From contig NZ_FNBG01000012.1 in assembly GCF_900102215.1 (NCBI RefSeq), forward strand, positions 62,001-126,000: 64,000 nt of DNA, read 5' to 3'. Shown here piece after piece: positions 17,915 through 25,640 of this stretch. Position numbers and translations under genes: made by a program. Positions within the stretch are counted from its first letter, which is position 1, and every line of letters starts with the position of its first letter. A model generated the notes under the pieces. It did not search any database and had not been told where the DNA came from. It saw only the letters and a program-made list of their open reading frames with translations. Source of the DNA: Fontibacillus panacisegetis (GTDB taxonomy: Bacteria > Bacillota > Bacilli > Paenibacillales > Paenibacillaceae).

Positions 17915-19291
17915 ATGAGAATGGCGAGGCAGACTGAAATAGAAGCCTTATTAAACAGCTTGTCCAAAGAAGAACTGATTCGTGTTATTGCTCAAGTCGT
18001 GGAACAGGATGAGATGTTTAGCAACAGTCTCCTGTTAAGATACGCCAAAGGTGATCATAGTCAGCAAATTCAGACATGCAAGAAACTGATTGACTCTATC
18101 GTGAAAAAATATGTAGGACGAGAGGGATTCATTCCTTATCGGGAAACCTATGGGTTTGCGAGTGAAATGCTTAAGCTGCTTGAAGACATGAACGGTGCGC
18201 AGGATGAGTCGTTGGCGCTGGAAATCGCTTTACTGGTGCTGGAAGAAGGAATAGCCGCATTTCAGTATGCGGATGATTCGGACGGCGATATTGGCATGCT
18301 GGTGGGGGAAGCGCTGGAGCAGATTCAGGAAATTGCGGGCAGCCAGGATCAGCAGGATATTTCTGCTCGGGAACGCTTTTTTGAACGTCTGCTCAGCGTG
18401 AGCAAGAGTGGGGTTTTTGAGGACTGGGATGATTTCCGGATTGCATTATTCCGTATCTGTGCCGAATTCGCGGATGTGGAGAAGTTCAGAGAACAGTTGA
18501 AGGGGGCGATTGAGCATCAAATTGCTTCCAATGCCAACAATGAGTATCGAAAATATTCAAATGAAGCGTTGCTCCAAATTTTATTCCAGATTATCCAGGA
18601 CTACGGCTCCAGAGAGGAAGCAGAGCGGTTTGTACAAGAGCACCTCCAGTTCACTTTTTTTAGAGAATGGGCTATTGAGAAAAGTATGGCTGCCCGAAAT
18701 TATCGCCGCGCCATCGAATTAGCTGAAGAAGGAGAACAACAGGATAAGCAGTTTCCCGGTTTGATTTCCAGGTGGAAGGTTGCAAGATATGAAGCCTACA
18801 AAAAGCTTTCCCTCAGGCAAGAGCAGATGGAGTTGGCTAAGGAGCTATTGCTGGATGGTGACTATGATTATTATCATGAACTGGAGTCTCTGTTTCAAGG
18901 AGACAAAGAAGAGTTCTACCGCAGCATCCTTCAGGAACTGAAAAAAGCTAACCATTGGAGAACCTGGGACGTCTATCTTAAGCTTATCTCAGAAAAAAAT
19001 GATTTGGAAGAAATGATGGTTTATGTAAGGGCCAATCCGTCGACGATAGAAGAATATGCAGCTCGACTGTCTTCGGACTACCGTGAGGAAATGACTCAGA
19101 TTTATAGCAATTATATCTATAGCGCGGCCAGCACATCTTCCAACAGAAAAGGATATCAGCGTGTATGCGCCATACTTAAACGATATAAAAAGGCAGTAGG
19201 AAAACCAAGCCAGGAAGAAATCATCCTTCAATTAAAAGCTCAATATTATACACGACCGGCTTTTATGGATGAGCTGGCAAAGCTTACGTAA
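17915..19291 (+). CDS. Helical-repeat protein resembling the C-terminal part of SWIM zinc-finger proteins (458 aa)
   Basis: The protein is almost wholly alpha-helical, rich in Glu and Leu, without signal peptide or membrane segment. The N-terminal block (IEALLNSLSKEELIRVIAQ) and the helical pairs that follow look like the region C-terminal to the zinc finger in Paenibacillus SWIM-domain proteins. No SWIM CxCx-CxH motif is present in the frame or just upstream, so this may be a stand-alone version or an N-terminally truncated one. The start has GGAG 5 bases upstream and looks real. A terminator overlaps the stop. Function unknown. Confidence 0.75.
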   Translation: MRMARQTEIEALLNSLSKEELIRVIAQVVEQDEMFSNSLLLRYAKGDHSQQIQTCKKLIDSIVKKYVGREGFIPYRETYGFASEMLKLLEDMNGAQDESLALEIALLVLEEGIAAFQYADDSDGDIGMLVGEALEQIQEIAGSQDQQDISARERFFERLLSVSKSGVFEDWDDFRIALFRICAEFADVEKFREQLKGAIEHQIASNANNEYRKYSNEALLQILFQIIQDYGSREEAERFVQEHLQFTFFREWAIEKSMAARNYRRAIELAEEGEQQDKQFPGLISRWKVARYEAYKKLSLRQEQMELAKELLLDGDYDYYHELESLFQGDKEEFYRSILQELKKANHWRTWDVYLKLISEKNDLEEMMVYVRANPSTIEEYAARLSSDYREEMTQIYSNYIYSAASTSSNRKGYQRVCAILKRYKKAVGKPSQEEIILQLKAQYYTRPAFMDELAKLT

Positions 19292-19315
19292 AAGAGGCCA
19301 ACCGCGGTCTCTTTT
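19290..19315 (+). terminator. Rho-independent terminator
   Basis: AAAAGAGGCC pairs with GGTCTCTTTT around a 6-base loop. The T run is within the stem arm. Confidence 0.7.
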
Positions 19316-19464
19316 GTTCTTGGCGGGACCAATGTCTGACTCAGACAGAATCGAGCACAACTGCATATTTTACAATAGAGAATGCTATAATGATAGCAAC
19401 AAGTAGTGCTATTTTGACTGTTAAGATACAGGGGATCATTCTGAATTTAATCGGAGAAATGTGG

Positions 19465-20234
19465 ATGAAACATAAAACATTAGCAGAGCTCTTACAGGAA
19501 GAAATGAAGATGGGGCTTAAAGGAGGGCTGTACCATCAGACCCAAATTAAGCTTGCCTATAACTCCAACCGGATCGAAGGCAGTCGGTTATCTGAGGATC
19601 AGACACGATATATTTTTGAAACCAACACTATAAACGTAGAACCTGAAGAAACAGCAAGCGTTGACGATATTATAGAGACAGTAAACCACTTCGCCTGTTT
19701 TGACTATATGTTGAACCTTGCACATGAAGACTTGACCGAAGAAATGATCAAGGAATTCCATAGAATCTTAAAAAGAAATACTTCTGATGAAAGAAAAGAC
19801 TGGTTCCGCGTGGGAGATTACAAAGCCAGACCCAATGCGGCAGGAGATATGAAAACGACTGCTCCGGGAAAAGTGGCAAGCGCATGGGGAAGTTGCTCAT
19901 CATGTATCACCAGAAAACCGGTATTTCGTTTGAGGACATCGTAGACTTCCACCATGAATTTGAAAGTATTCATCCTTTTCAGGATGGAAACGGTCGTGTC
20001 GGCAGGATCATCCTGTTTAAGGAATGTTTGAAAAATGGTATACTCCCCTTTATCATTGACCATGAGCAGAAGCTGTTTTATTACCGCGGCCTGAAGGAGT
20101 ACTCTTCAGAAAAAGGGTATTTGCTGGACACCTGCCTGTCGGCACAGGACAGATATGAAGCGGAGGTTGCTTATTTCTTTCCGGAATTAAAACATGGACC
20201 AGAGACTTATCCGGGTATGGACCAGTCACTGTAG
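19465..20234 (+). pseudogene. Fic-family protein with a single-base frameshift
   Basis: The first frame (ATG 19465, GGAGA upstream) runs ...PNAAGDMKTTAPGKVASA and loses the reading near 19882. The second frame continues from about 19884 as MGKLLIMYHQKTGISF... and contains the intact Fic motif HPFQDGNGRVGR. Joined by one added base they make a normal ~255-residue Fic protein, an AMP-transferase-type enzyme. Near the N-terminus SNRIEG fits the (S/T)xxxE(G/N) inhibitory motif of class II Fic proteins. Unless the shift is a sequencing error or is corrected in decoding, the catalytic part is not made. Promoter-like TATAAT lies at about 19383. Confidence 0.85.
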
Positions 20235-20293
20235 TAATAATAGAAAGGCTAAAGCATCTTATCATAAGTCCAAGGGATAAGGCGGTGAAGATA

Positions 20294-20570
20294 ATGGCAG
20301 TAAATCGGGAAGAGTTAAACGACTGATTGATCAAATCCCAGAGCAGGATGCATTTCAGGTGTATGATTTTATCGGGTACTTGAACATGAAGCGTGAAAAA
20401 GATGATACACTGTCGGAGGTTATTTCGTCGCTGTCGGAGGATTCGGATCTGATTCGGCAAGTACAGCAGAGCCGCGAAGATCACGAACAAGGGCGATCTA
20501 TGGAAGGGAAGCCGGACTCGAATATTTGCAGGCGAAGATAAAGGAATTTGAGCATGGACAGAATATATAG
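20294..20570 (+). pseudogene. Antitoxin-like gene with two frameshifts
   Basis: The frame starts MAVNREEL and shifts near 20325. It continues RLIDQIPEQDAFQVYDFIGY and shifts again near 20500. It then runs through a Glu/Lys-rich tail to a TAG at 20568-20570. Two single-base losses restore a 92-residue helical acidic protein of the kind paired with RelE/ParE toxins. It overlaps the toxin-like gene by 17 bases, typical of toxin-antitoxin pairs. Confidence 0.65.
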
Positions 20571-20853
20571 TGTATATTGGGCGCAATCTGCTTTGGATGA
20601 GTTAAGTAGCATACTTGCCTATCCTCCGGAAGTGAAGGAGCGTACTTACTTCGATTCGTTTGATCGTTTGCAATACACACCCACGCTTACCGCCAAGTAA
20701 ATTGAGAACGGTACACTCCATGGACTTTGGGTAAGACCCGGACTGTACCAGGTCATTCTGGTATTTGAGGTTGATGATGAAGCAGCGAAGGTATGGATAT
20801 ACGGCATTAAGCATAAGCGAGATAATGTTTATTGGAAACGCAGCGGAAGATAA
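20554..20853 (+). pseudogene. RelE/ParE-type toxin gene with an in-frame stop
   Basis: The 99-codon frame begins MDRIYSVYWAQSALDELSSI (the ParE/RelE N-terminal helix). It is stopped by TAA at 20698-20700, then continues in the same frame with LHGLWVRPGLYQVILVF and ends IKHKRDNVYWKRSGR, the standard fold end. The nonsense codon removes the second half, so no active toxin is expected. The antitoxin beside it is also broken. Confidence 0.7.
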
Positions 20854-20873
20854 AATGAAATGGATAAATACAG

Positions 20874-20900
20874 ACTCCACCTCCGCGGCGGAGTTTTTTT
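20874..20900 (+). terminator. Terminator after the decayed toxin-antitoxin pair
   Basis: CTCCG-CGG-CGGAG (20881-20893) is followed by seven T residues. A near copy of this ~30-base block (GACTCTAGCTCGCGGCGGAG) lies at about 7290-7309. Confidence 0.75.
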
Positions 20901-21135
20901 ACTTAACCCCTGGCACACGCACCAGCCTGATAGATTCAAAGCTCTATTGGTTTGGATTTGAAGTGGGTAAAACACATGTAGTGATCATTAATTAGTATAT
21001 TTTGGCTAAGGGAGTAACAGAGTATTGCTGACGGTTACACCAGCGCATCAAGCCGATCTATAATATGCTGGTGTTTGTGGGCGTGGTGAAACTAGGTGGA
21101 TGTATTGTGCTGAAGATGATGAGGGTGTAGCTTAT

Positions 21136-21390
21136 CTACTTCTCATCTTTTTCTCCTAATAGAGTATTTACAGAAATTTCGAGTGCTTTTGCAATAATAA
21201 CAACCTCATAATCTTGGACTAGCCGATCCTGTCCTTCTAATCGAGAAAGGCTGGTTGAGCTAATATCCAGACCAAGTGTCTGCAAACGAGCTAAGAATTC
21301 TTTTTGCTTCATACCTTGGGCTTTGCGTATTTTGCTTACACGATTGCCTATAATATTTTTGTTGCCTAGCGGCTCTTTCCTATGCTTCAC
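21136..21390 (-). CDS. XRE-family (Cro/CI) regulator of cassette 1 (84 aa)
   Basis: A single helix-turn-helix domain (VSKIRKAQGMKQKEFLARLQ ... SSTSLSRLEGQ) fills most of the protein. GTG at 21390 is chosen because GTGAGGTG lies 6 bases upstream; the frame is open further to a TTG at 21414. It is divergent from a Spo0E-like gene, and an 18-bp perfect inverted repeat lies between them. That arrangement implies the regulator controls itself and the Spo0E-like gene. A second cassette of the same gene types sits at 38117-39078. Confidence 0.88.
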   Translation of the reverse strand: MKHRKEPLGNKNIIGNRVSKIRKAQGMKQKEFLARLQTLGLDISSTSLSRLEGQDRLVQDYEVVIIAKALEISVNTLLGEKDEK

Positions 21391-21436
21391 AGTATACACC
21401 TCACAATTTACCAAATTGTACGTGATCTTTTTGTTG

Positions 21437-21488
21437 TTTTAATGCGAATATCGGATTAAAATAAAATAAACCGATATTCGCATTAAAA
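21437..21488. promoter_or_regulatory. Double operator between XRE regulator and Spo0E-like gene
   Basis: TTTTAATGCGAATATCGG (21437-21454) and its exact reverse complement (21471-21488) are separated by 16 AT-only bases. Each arm contains the near-palindrome CGAATATCG, so each may bind one regulator dimer. The right arm overlaps the -35 region of the rightward promoter. Confidence 0.8.
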
Positions 21489-21505
21489 ATTGGGTTAGTT
21501 ATAAT
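21477..21505 (+). promoter_or_regulatory. Promoter of the Spo0E-like gene
   Basis: TTCGCA (21477-21482), a 17-base spacer and a consensus TATAAT (21500-21505). The -35 lies inside the operator arm, consistent with repression. Confidence 0.55.
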
Positions 21506-21547
21506 GGCCCAATGTATTTATTTGGTAAAGAGGCGAGGGGAGATGAC

Positions 21548-21727
21548 ATGTCTGATTTGGTTAGTGATTTGGATAGGGAAAGAAGTAAGCTTAATAAGCT
21601 TGGTCAAAAATCAATCGAACAGCTTATTCCACTCTTTAGTAACGAGGAACTTCAAGTGCAAAGCCAGCGAGTGGATAAGTTGCTTATGCAACTGTATCAG
21701 ATAAAGAGCACATGCAGAAAGTCATAG
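21548..21727 (+). CDS. Spo0E-like small protein, cassette 1 (59 aa)
   Basis: The sequence shows the helical hairpin pattern of Spo0E-type aspartyl-phosphate phosphatases: a first helix (LDRERSKLNKLGQKSIEQL) and a second with VQSQRVDKLLMQLY, which matches the family signature SQxLDxLIxxY closely. Spo0E proteins dephosphorylate Spo0A~P and delay sporulation. The loop here is longer than usual, so a different response regulator or a non-enzymatic partner is possible. ATG 21548 has GGGGAG upstream; the longer frames from 21504 and 21512 lack one. The paralogue is at 38526. Confidence 0.65.
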   Translation: MSDLVSDLDRERSKLNKLGQKSIEQLIPLFSNEELQVQSQRVDKLLMQLYQIKSTCRKS

Positions 21728-21753
21728 ACCAATTGAATGAAGGGGGATAGAGA

Positions 21754-22077
21754 ATGGGTTTACCGATATGGTTTTGTAGAGCAATTGAGGAAAGGCTGGA
21801 TGAAGTATCTGCTCATATTGAACAACATTCAGAGATTCGACAGGTTCGCAAAGAGGAGAGCAAGGCGTTTTATGCTATGTTTGAGGATGAGAATTTCATA
21901 AAATCCCCCACTTTTAGAATATGGGAGGATCAGCGTCATTTTAAGCAGTCATTAATAAATGAACAACTATATAAGCAGGGAATGAAGGATGGCATGCAGC
22001 TTGTCTTCTCTTTATTGGATTATGCTGATGTTACTGCTAGCGATAAGAAGATTCCAAGGTGTATGAGGGAGGAATGA
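21754..22077 (+). CDS. Uncharacterised ~110-aa partner protein, cassette 1 (107 aa)
   Basis: No named family was recognised. The protein is helical, with WFCRAIEERLDEVSAHIEQH, then the acidic FYAMFED, WEDQRHFKQS and a C-terminal helix LYKQGMKDGMQLVFSLLDY. It is clearly paralogous to the 113-aa protein at 38737-39078, sharing (E)RLxxVxAxIExHxExRxxRxEESxAFxAMF and WEDxxHxKxxxxNExLYxxGxxDGxQL. It begins 26 bases after the Spo0E-like stop, so it is cotranscribed. A ribosome site GGGGG lies upstream. A role together with the Spo0E-like protein is inferred from the duplicated arrangement. Confidence 0.75.
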   Translation: MGLPIWFCRAIEERLDEVSAHIEQHSEIRQVRKEESKAFYAMFEDENFIKSPTFRIWEDQRHFKQSLINEQLYKQGMKDGMQLVFSLLDYADVTASDKKIPRCMREE

Positions 22078-22150
22078 ATTAAAAAGTAACTAGAAGTTTA
22101 TGAGTATACAGAAAGCTTGTTTTTTGAACTGTTCTTGTCATAGTCAGAGG

Positions 22151-22173
22151 GCGTTCTAAGCGGACGCTTTTTT
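22151..22173 (+). terminator. Terminator of cassette 1
   Basis: GCGTTC/GGACGC stem with a 5-base loop and six T residues. The rest of the gap to 22518 is AT-rich, with a short GTGTGTTGAAAACACAC hairpin near 22176 and no recognisable gene. Confidence 0.7.
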
Positions 22174-22518
22174 AGTGTGTTGAAAACACACGATGTTGTG
22201 CATCACAATCACAAAAAGCAGCTCATCCACACATGGACACCCGTTCGGAAATTATTTTTTAATTAATCCATCAACTACTACATATTCTCCTCAGGGTGAA
22301 GTATTTCTTAAATCCTTCACATAATACTAATCAAAATAAGCCTGTACTAAATTCGCCTCATGATCGTTAACTTTTTGGGTGAATTTTTTTTATAATACTC
22401 TATAGGGAGAAATAAAAAAAATAGAGAGTGAAAACCCGGATGAATCATGAGTGGCATTTTATGAGAGCTCAACTCACAATATAATAGCGAATGAAGCGGA
22501 ATAGGTATGGAGGCATAT

Positions 22519-24153
22519 ATGAAACCAATCACAGAAGTTGCAGCACAGCTGAACCTGGAGCCGGATCAGCTTGAGCTTTACGGTAAATGGAAGGCGAAGC
22601 TATCCGAGGATGTATGGGCATCCGTCTCGCAGCGGCCGGACGGGAAGCTTATCCTCGTTACCGCTATGAATCCGACGCCGGCGGGAGAAGGCAAGACGTT
22701 GACAACGATAGGGCTCACGCAAGGATTAAATCGGATTGGACGGAAGGCGGCTGCCGCGCTGCGCGAGCCATCACTCGGGCCGTGCATGGGCATGAAGGGC
22801 GGCGCCACAGGCAGTGGCAAAGCCCAGATCGTACCGGCCGAGGATATTAATCTGCACTTTACGGGCGATATCCATGCGATTACATCAGCGCACAATCTGT
22901 TGGCGGCACTTATTGACAACCATATTCACCAAGGCAACGCTTTGCGTCTTGACCCGGCGCGAATTGTATGGAAACGGGCGCTTGATATGAATGATCGGCC
23001 ACTGCGCCAGATCGTAATCGGCATCGGCGACAACAACGGTATCGTCCGCGAAGACGGCTTCCTTATTTCGACCGCTTCGGAAGTGATGGCGGTGTTATGT
23101 TTAGCGGAAAATATGGCCGATTTGCGGGCGCGGCTCGACCGGATCGTTGTGGCGTATGACATCGACAGTCGTCCGGTGACGGCGGGTGAGCTCCGGGCAG
23201 TGGATGCGATGTGCGCCCTGCTGAAGGATGCGATCCAACCGAATCTGGTGCAGACACTCGAAGGCGACCCGGTGTTCATTCACGGCGGTCCTTTCGCCAA
23301 TATCGCCCACGGGTGCAGCAGCATACGGGCAACTCGTCATGCTCTCAAGCTGGCCGATTACGTCGTGACGGAAGCGGGATTCGGCGCCGATCTGGGTGCG
23401 GAGAAGTTCATGAACATCAAGTGCCGTCTGGGAGGCCTGCATCCGGCGGCTTCGGTCATCGTTGCGACCGTGCGTGCGCTGAAATACAACGGCGGCGTAC
23501 CTAAACAGGAGCTTTTGACGGAGAATGCCGGGGCGATACGATCCGGCTTCGGCAACTTGCGGCGCCATGTGGAGAACATGCGCCTCTTCAACGTGCCGGT
23601 AATAGTCGCTATTAACCGCTTTGCGGCGGATACGGAGGCGGAGCTGGCACAGATTACCAATCTCTGCGCAGAGATTGGTGTGAAGGCGATCGTCTCGGAC
23701 GCTTGGGAGCGTGGCGGCGAAGGCTGCCGCGAGTTAGCGCAGGAAGTAGTTGCGTTGGCTGACGGTTCAACGGTGGATGCGTTCCAACTGCTCTATCCAG
23801 ATGACATGCCGCTTGAAGAGAAGATTGAGACGGTCGTTACGCGCATCTATCGCGGAGCCGGGGTTAAATACCGTCCAGCTGCGAAGCGAGCATTGCAGGA
23901 GCTGGAGCGGCTAGGCGTACGCGACCTTCCTGTCTGTATGGCGAAGACGCCTTATTCGTTTACAGATCGACCCGCCGTGCTCGGGGCTCCGGAGCAGTTT
24001 ACCATTGAGGTGCGGGATATTCGCTGGTCGGCCGGCGCAGGCTTCGTCGTCGTGCTGACGGGGCAGATGGTCACGATGCCAGGGCTGCCTGCGGAACCAG
24101 CGGCGTGGCGCATAAGGCTGAATGAGGCGGGACATATCGAAGGTCTGAGCTGA
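22519..24153 (+). CDS. fhs: Formate--tetrahydrofolate ligase (544 aa)
   Basis: The enzyme joins formate to tetrahydrofolate using ATP, giving 10-formyl-THF for purine and formyl-Met-tRNA synthesis. Family motifs are plain: TPAGEGKTLTTIGLTQGL (ATP-binding P-loop, about residues 53-70), LREPSLGPCMGMKGGATGSG, and GADLGAEKFMNIKCR. Length fits the usual ~555. ATG at 22519 is preferred to the ATG at 22507 because the latter is part of the GGAGG site. The gene is visibly richer in G+C than its neighbours on both sides, with many GCG/CGG codons, suggesting a separate origin. A structured RNA/terminator element follows at 24222. Confidence 0.97.
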   Translation: MKPITEVAAQLNLEPDQLELYGKWKAKLSEDVWASVSQRPDGKLILVTAMNPTPAGEGKTLTTIGLTQGLNRIGRKAAAALREPSLGPCMGMKGGATGSGKAQIVPAEDINLHFTGDIHAITSAHNLLAALIDNHIHQGNALRLDPARIVWKRALDMNDRPLRQIVIGIGDNNGIVREDGFLISTASEVMAVLCLAENMADLRARLDRIVVAYDIDSRPVTAGELRAVDAMCALLKDAIQPNLVQTLEGDPVFIHGGPFANIAHGCSSIRATRHALKLADYVVTEAGFGADLGAEKFMNIKCRLGGLHPAASVIVATVRALKYNGGVPKQELLTENAGAIRSGFGNLRRHVENMRLFNVPVIVAINRFAADTEAELAQITNLCAEIGVKAIVSDAWERGGEGCRELAQEVVALADGSTVDAFQLLYPDDMPLEEKIETVVTRIYRGAGVKYRPAAKRALQELERLGVRDLPVCMAKTPYSFTDRPAVLGAPEQFTIEVRDIRWSAGAGFVVVLTGQMVTMPGLPAEPAAWRIRLNEAGHIEGLS

Positions 24154-24221
24154 TCTACGGGGCAGGGCAGCTGTCCTTCGCAAGTGACGATTTTGAAGAT
24201 ATTTCTATGTATGATAGAGTC

Positions 24222-24293
24222 GGGGAAAGGATGCTTGGAGAAAGGTTGAAAACCCAGATCCATCAAGCCTTTCCTCTATTTTTATATCAAGAG
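24222..24293 (+). ncRNA. Structured RNA element, copy B (terminator-like, unassigned)
   Basis: The outer stem GGGGAAAGG/CCTTTCCTC encloses GCTTGG...CCATCAAGC and the hairpin GGTTGAAAACC. It is followed by TATTTTTATATCAAGAG, as in copy A at 15366. It lies between fhs and the MFS gene and could end fhs transcription. Confidence 0.55.
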
Positions 24294-24386
24294 ATGAACC
24301 TATATCATAAACTTTACACCAATTTAACATGCCTCATATGAAAAAATGATACAACAGTAGCATCTAGTTAAAAGAGGTGGATGTAA

Positions 24387-25616
24387 ATGAGGTTGAGTAA
24401 AGAGGAAAGATCATGGATTCTATATGATTGCGGCAATTCGGCCTATTCGATGGCAGTGACAACCGCGCTGCTGCCCATTGTATTTGGCATGTTTACGAAT
24501 GTGAACAGCAGTATGGATCTGGGGTATTTTAATTCAATAGCCAGCATATTGATTGCGATTCTTAGTCCCATTTTAGGTACGATTGCAGATTACAAGGATA
24601 AGAAAAAACGCTTCTTCGTATTTTTTGCTTTGATCGGAGTATTGGCTACACTTTCGCTGGCATTTGTTGCACCTTCAAGCGGGCAATGGCAGTTGCTGGT
24701 TGGATTTTATATTTTGTCAACGGTCGGGTTTGCCGGAGCAAATATTTTCTATGACTCCTTTCTAGTAGATGTGACGGATGACGAAAAGATGGATAAGATA
24801 TCCACAAGAGGCTTTGCCTTCGGATATATTACCAGTGTTATTCCGTTCGGGATCAGTCTTCTGTTAATATTGTTCATGGGAATGGACAAGGCCATCGGTT
24901 ATCAGATTGGATTTATCATTACTGCTCTATGGTGGGGCCTGCTGACCGTCCCTATGATTAAGGACGTAAAGCAAAGACACTATCTTGAGCCTGAGCCCAG
25001 ACCGATTGTCAACAGCTTTATCAGACTGGGAAGCACCTTTAAAAATATCAGACAGCACAAGGTTGTGTTTGTTTTCCTGCTCGCTTACTTTTTCTATATT
25101 GATGGGGTAGATACCATTATCAAAATGGTAGTGCCCTATGCTACGTCCGTGTTAGGTGCGGATGCTTTGGATACCTTTACTTTGCTCGGGATTTTGCTGG
25201 TGATTCAGATTATTGCTTTCCCGTGTGCAATTATTTATGGTAATCTGGCGAAAAAATATTCCACACGAGCAATGATTATCGTGGGTATTATTACATATAT
25301 CATTTCGTGCATTGCGGCCTTCTTCATCAGCTCCGTTTGGCACATTTTTGTTCTTGGTGCGTTAGTAGGCTCAGCCCAAGGTGGAATTCAGGCGCTCAGC
25401 AGATCTTATTTCGCGAAGATTATTCCCAAGGAAAATTCCAATGAATTTTTTGGCTTCTTTAATATTTTCGGCAAATTTGCGGCGATTGTCGGTCCTGCTC
25501 TGATGTCTTTGACAACAACCTTAACAGGCAATGCAAACTTAAGTATTATAGCGATTATCCCTTTGTTCATCATTGGATTGTGTATATTTATGACGATACC
25601 CAAGCAACAGCTTTAA
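24387..25616 (+). CDS. MFS transporter, UMF1/Atg22-like family (409 aa)
   Basis: Twelve predicted membrane helices. The opening EERSWILYDCGNSAYSMAV and the loop after helix 2 (GTIADYKDKKKR) match the UMF1 group of the major facilitator superfamily, as does GSAQGGIQALSRSYFAKIIP. This is a cytoplasmic-membrane permease of unknown substrate. AGAGGTGG lies upstream of the ATG. The downstream phosphodiesterase gene starts 24 bases after the stop on the same strand, so cotranscription is likely. Transport of a product released by that enzyme is possible, but only inferred. Confidence 0.92.
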   Translation: MRLSKEERSWILYDCGNSAYSMAVTTALLPIVFGMFTNVNSSMDLGYFNSIASILIAILSPILGTIADYKDKKKRFFVFFALIGVLATLSLAFVAPSSGQWQLLVGFYILSTVGFAGANIFYDSFLVDVTDDEKMDKISTRGFAFGYITSVIPFGISLLLILFMGMDKAIGYQIGFIITALWWGLLTVPMIKDVKQRHYLEPEPRPIVNSFIRLGSTFKNIRQHKVVFVFLLAYFFYIDGVDTIIKMVVPYATSVLGADALDTFTLLGILLVIQIIAFPCAIIYGNLAKKYSTRAMIIVGIITYIISCIAAFFISSVWHIFVLGALVGSAQGGIQALSRSYFAKIIPKENSNEFFGFFNIFGKFAAIVGPALMSLTTTLTGNANLSIIAIIPLFIIGLCIFMTIPKQQL

Positions 25617-25640
25617 CATGCGGAAATCAGGGGGAAATTG

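Noticed and set aside
21437..21488. Transcription terminator
   Set aside because: The stem is strong but lies between divergent starts, has a 16-base AT spacer and overlaps a -35 box, so an operator fits better.
23101..23568. Minus-strand frames inside fhs
   Set aside because: Long antisense frames are expected in GC-rich genes; no start signal or recognisable motif.
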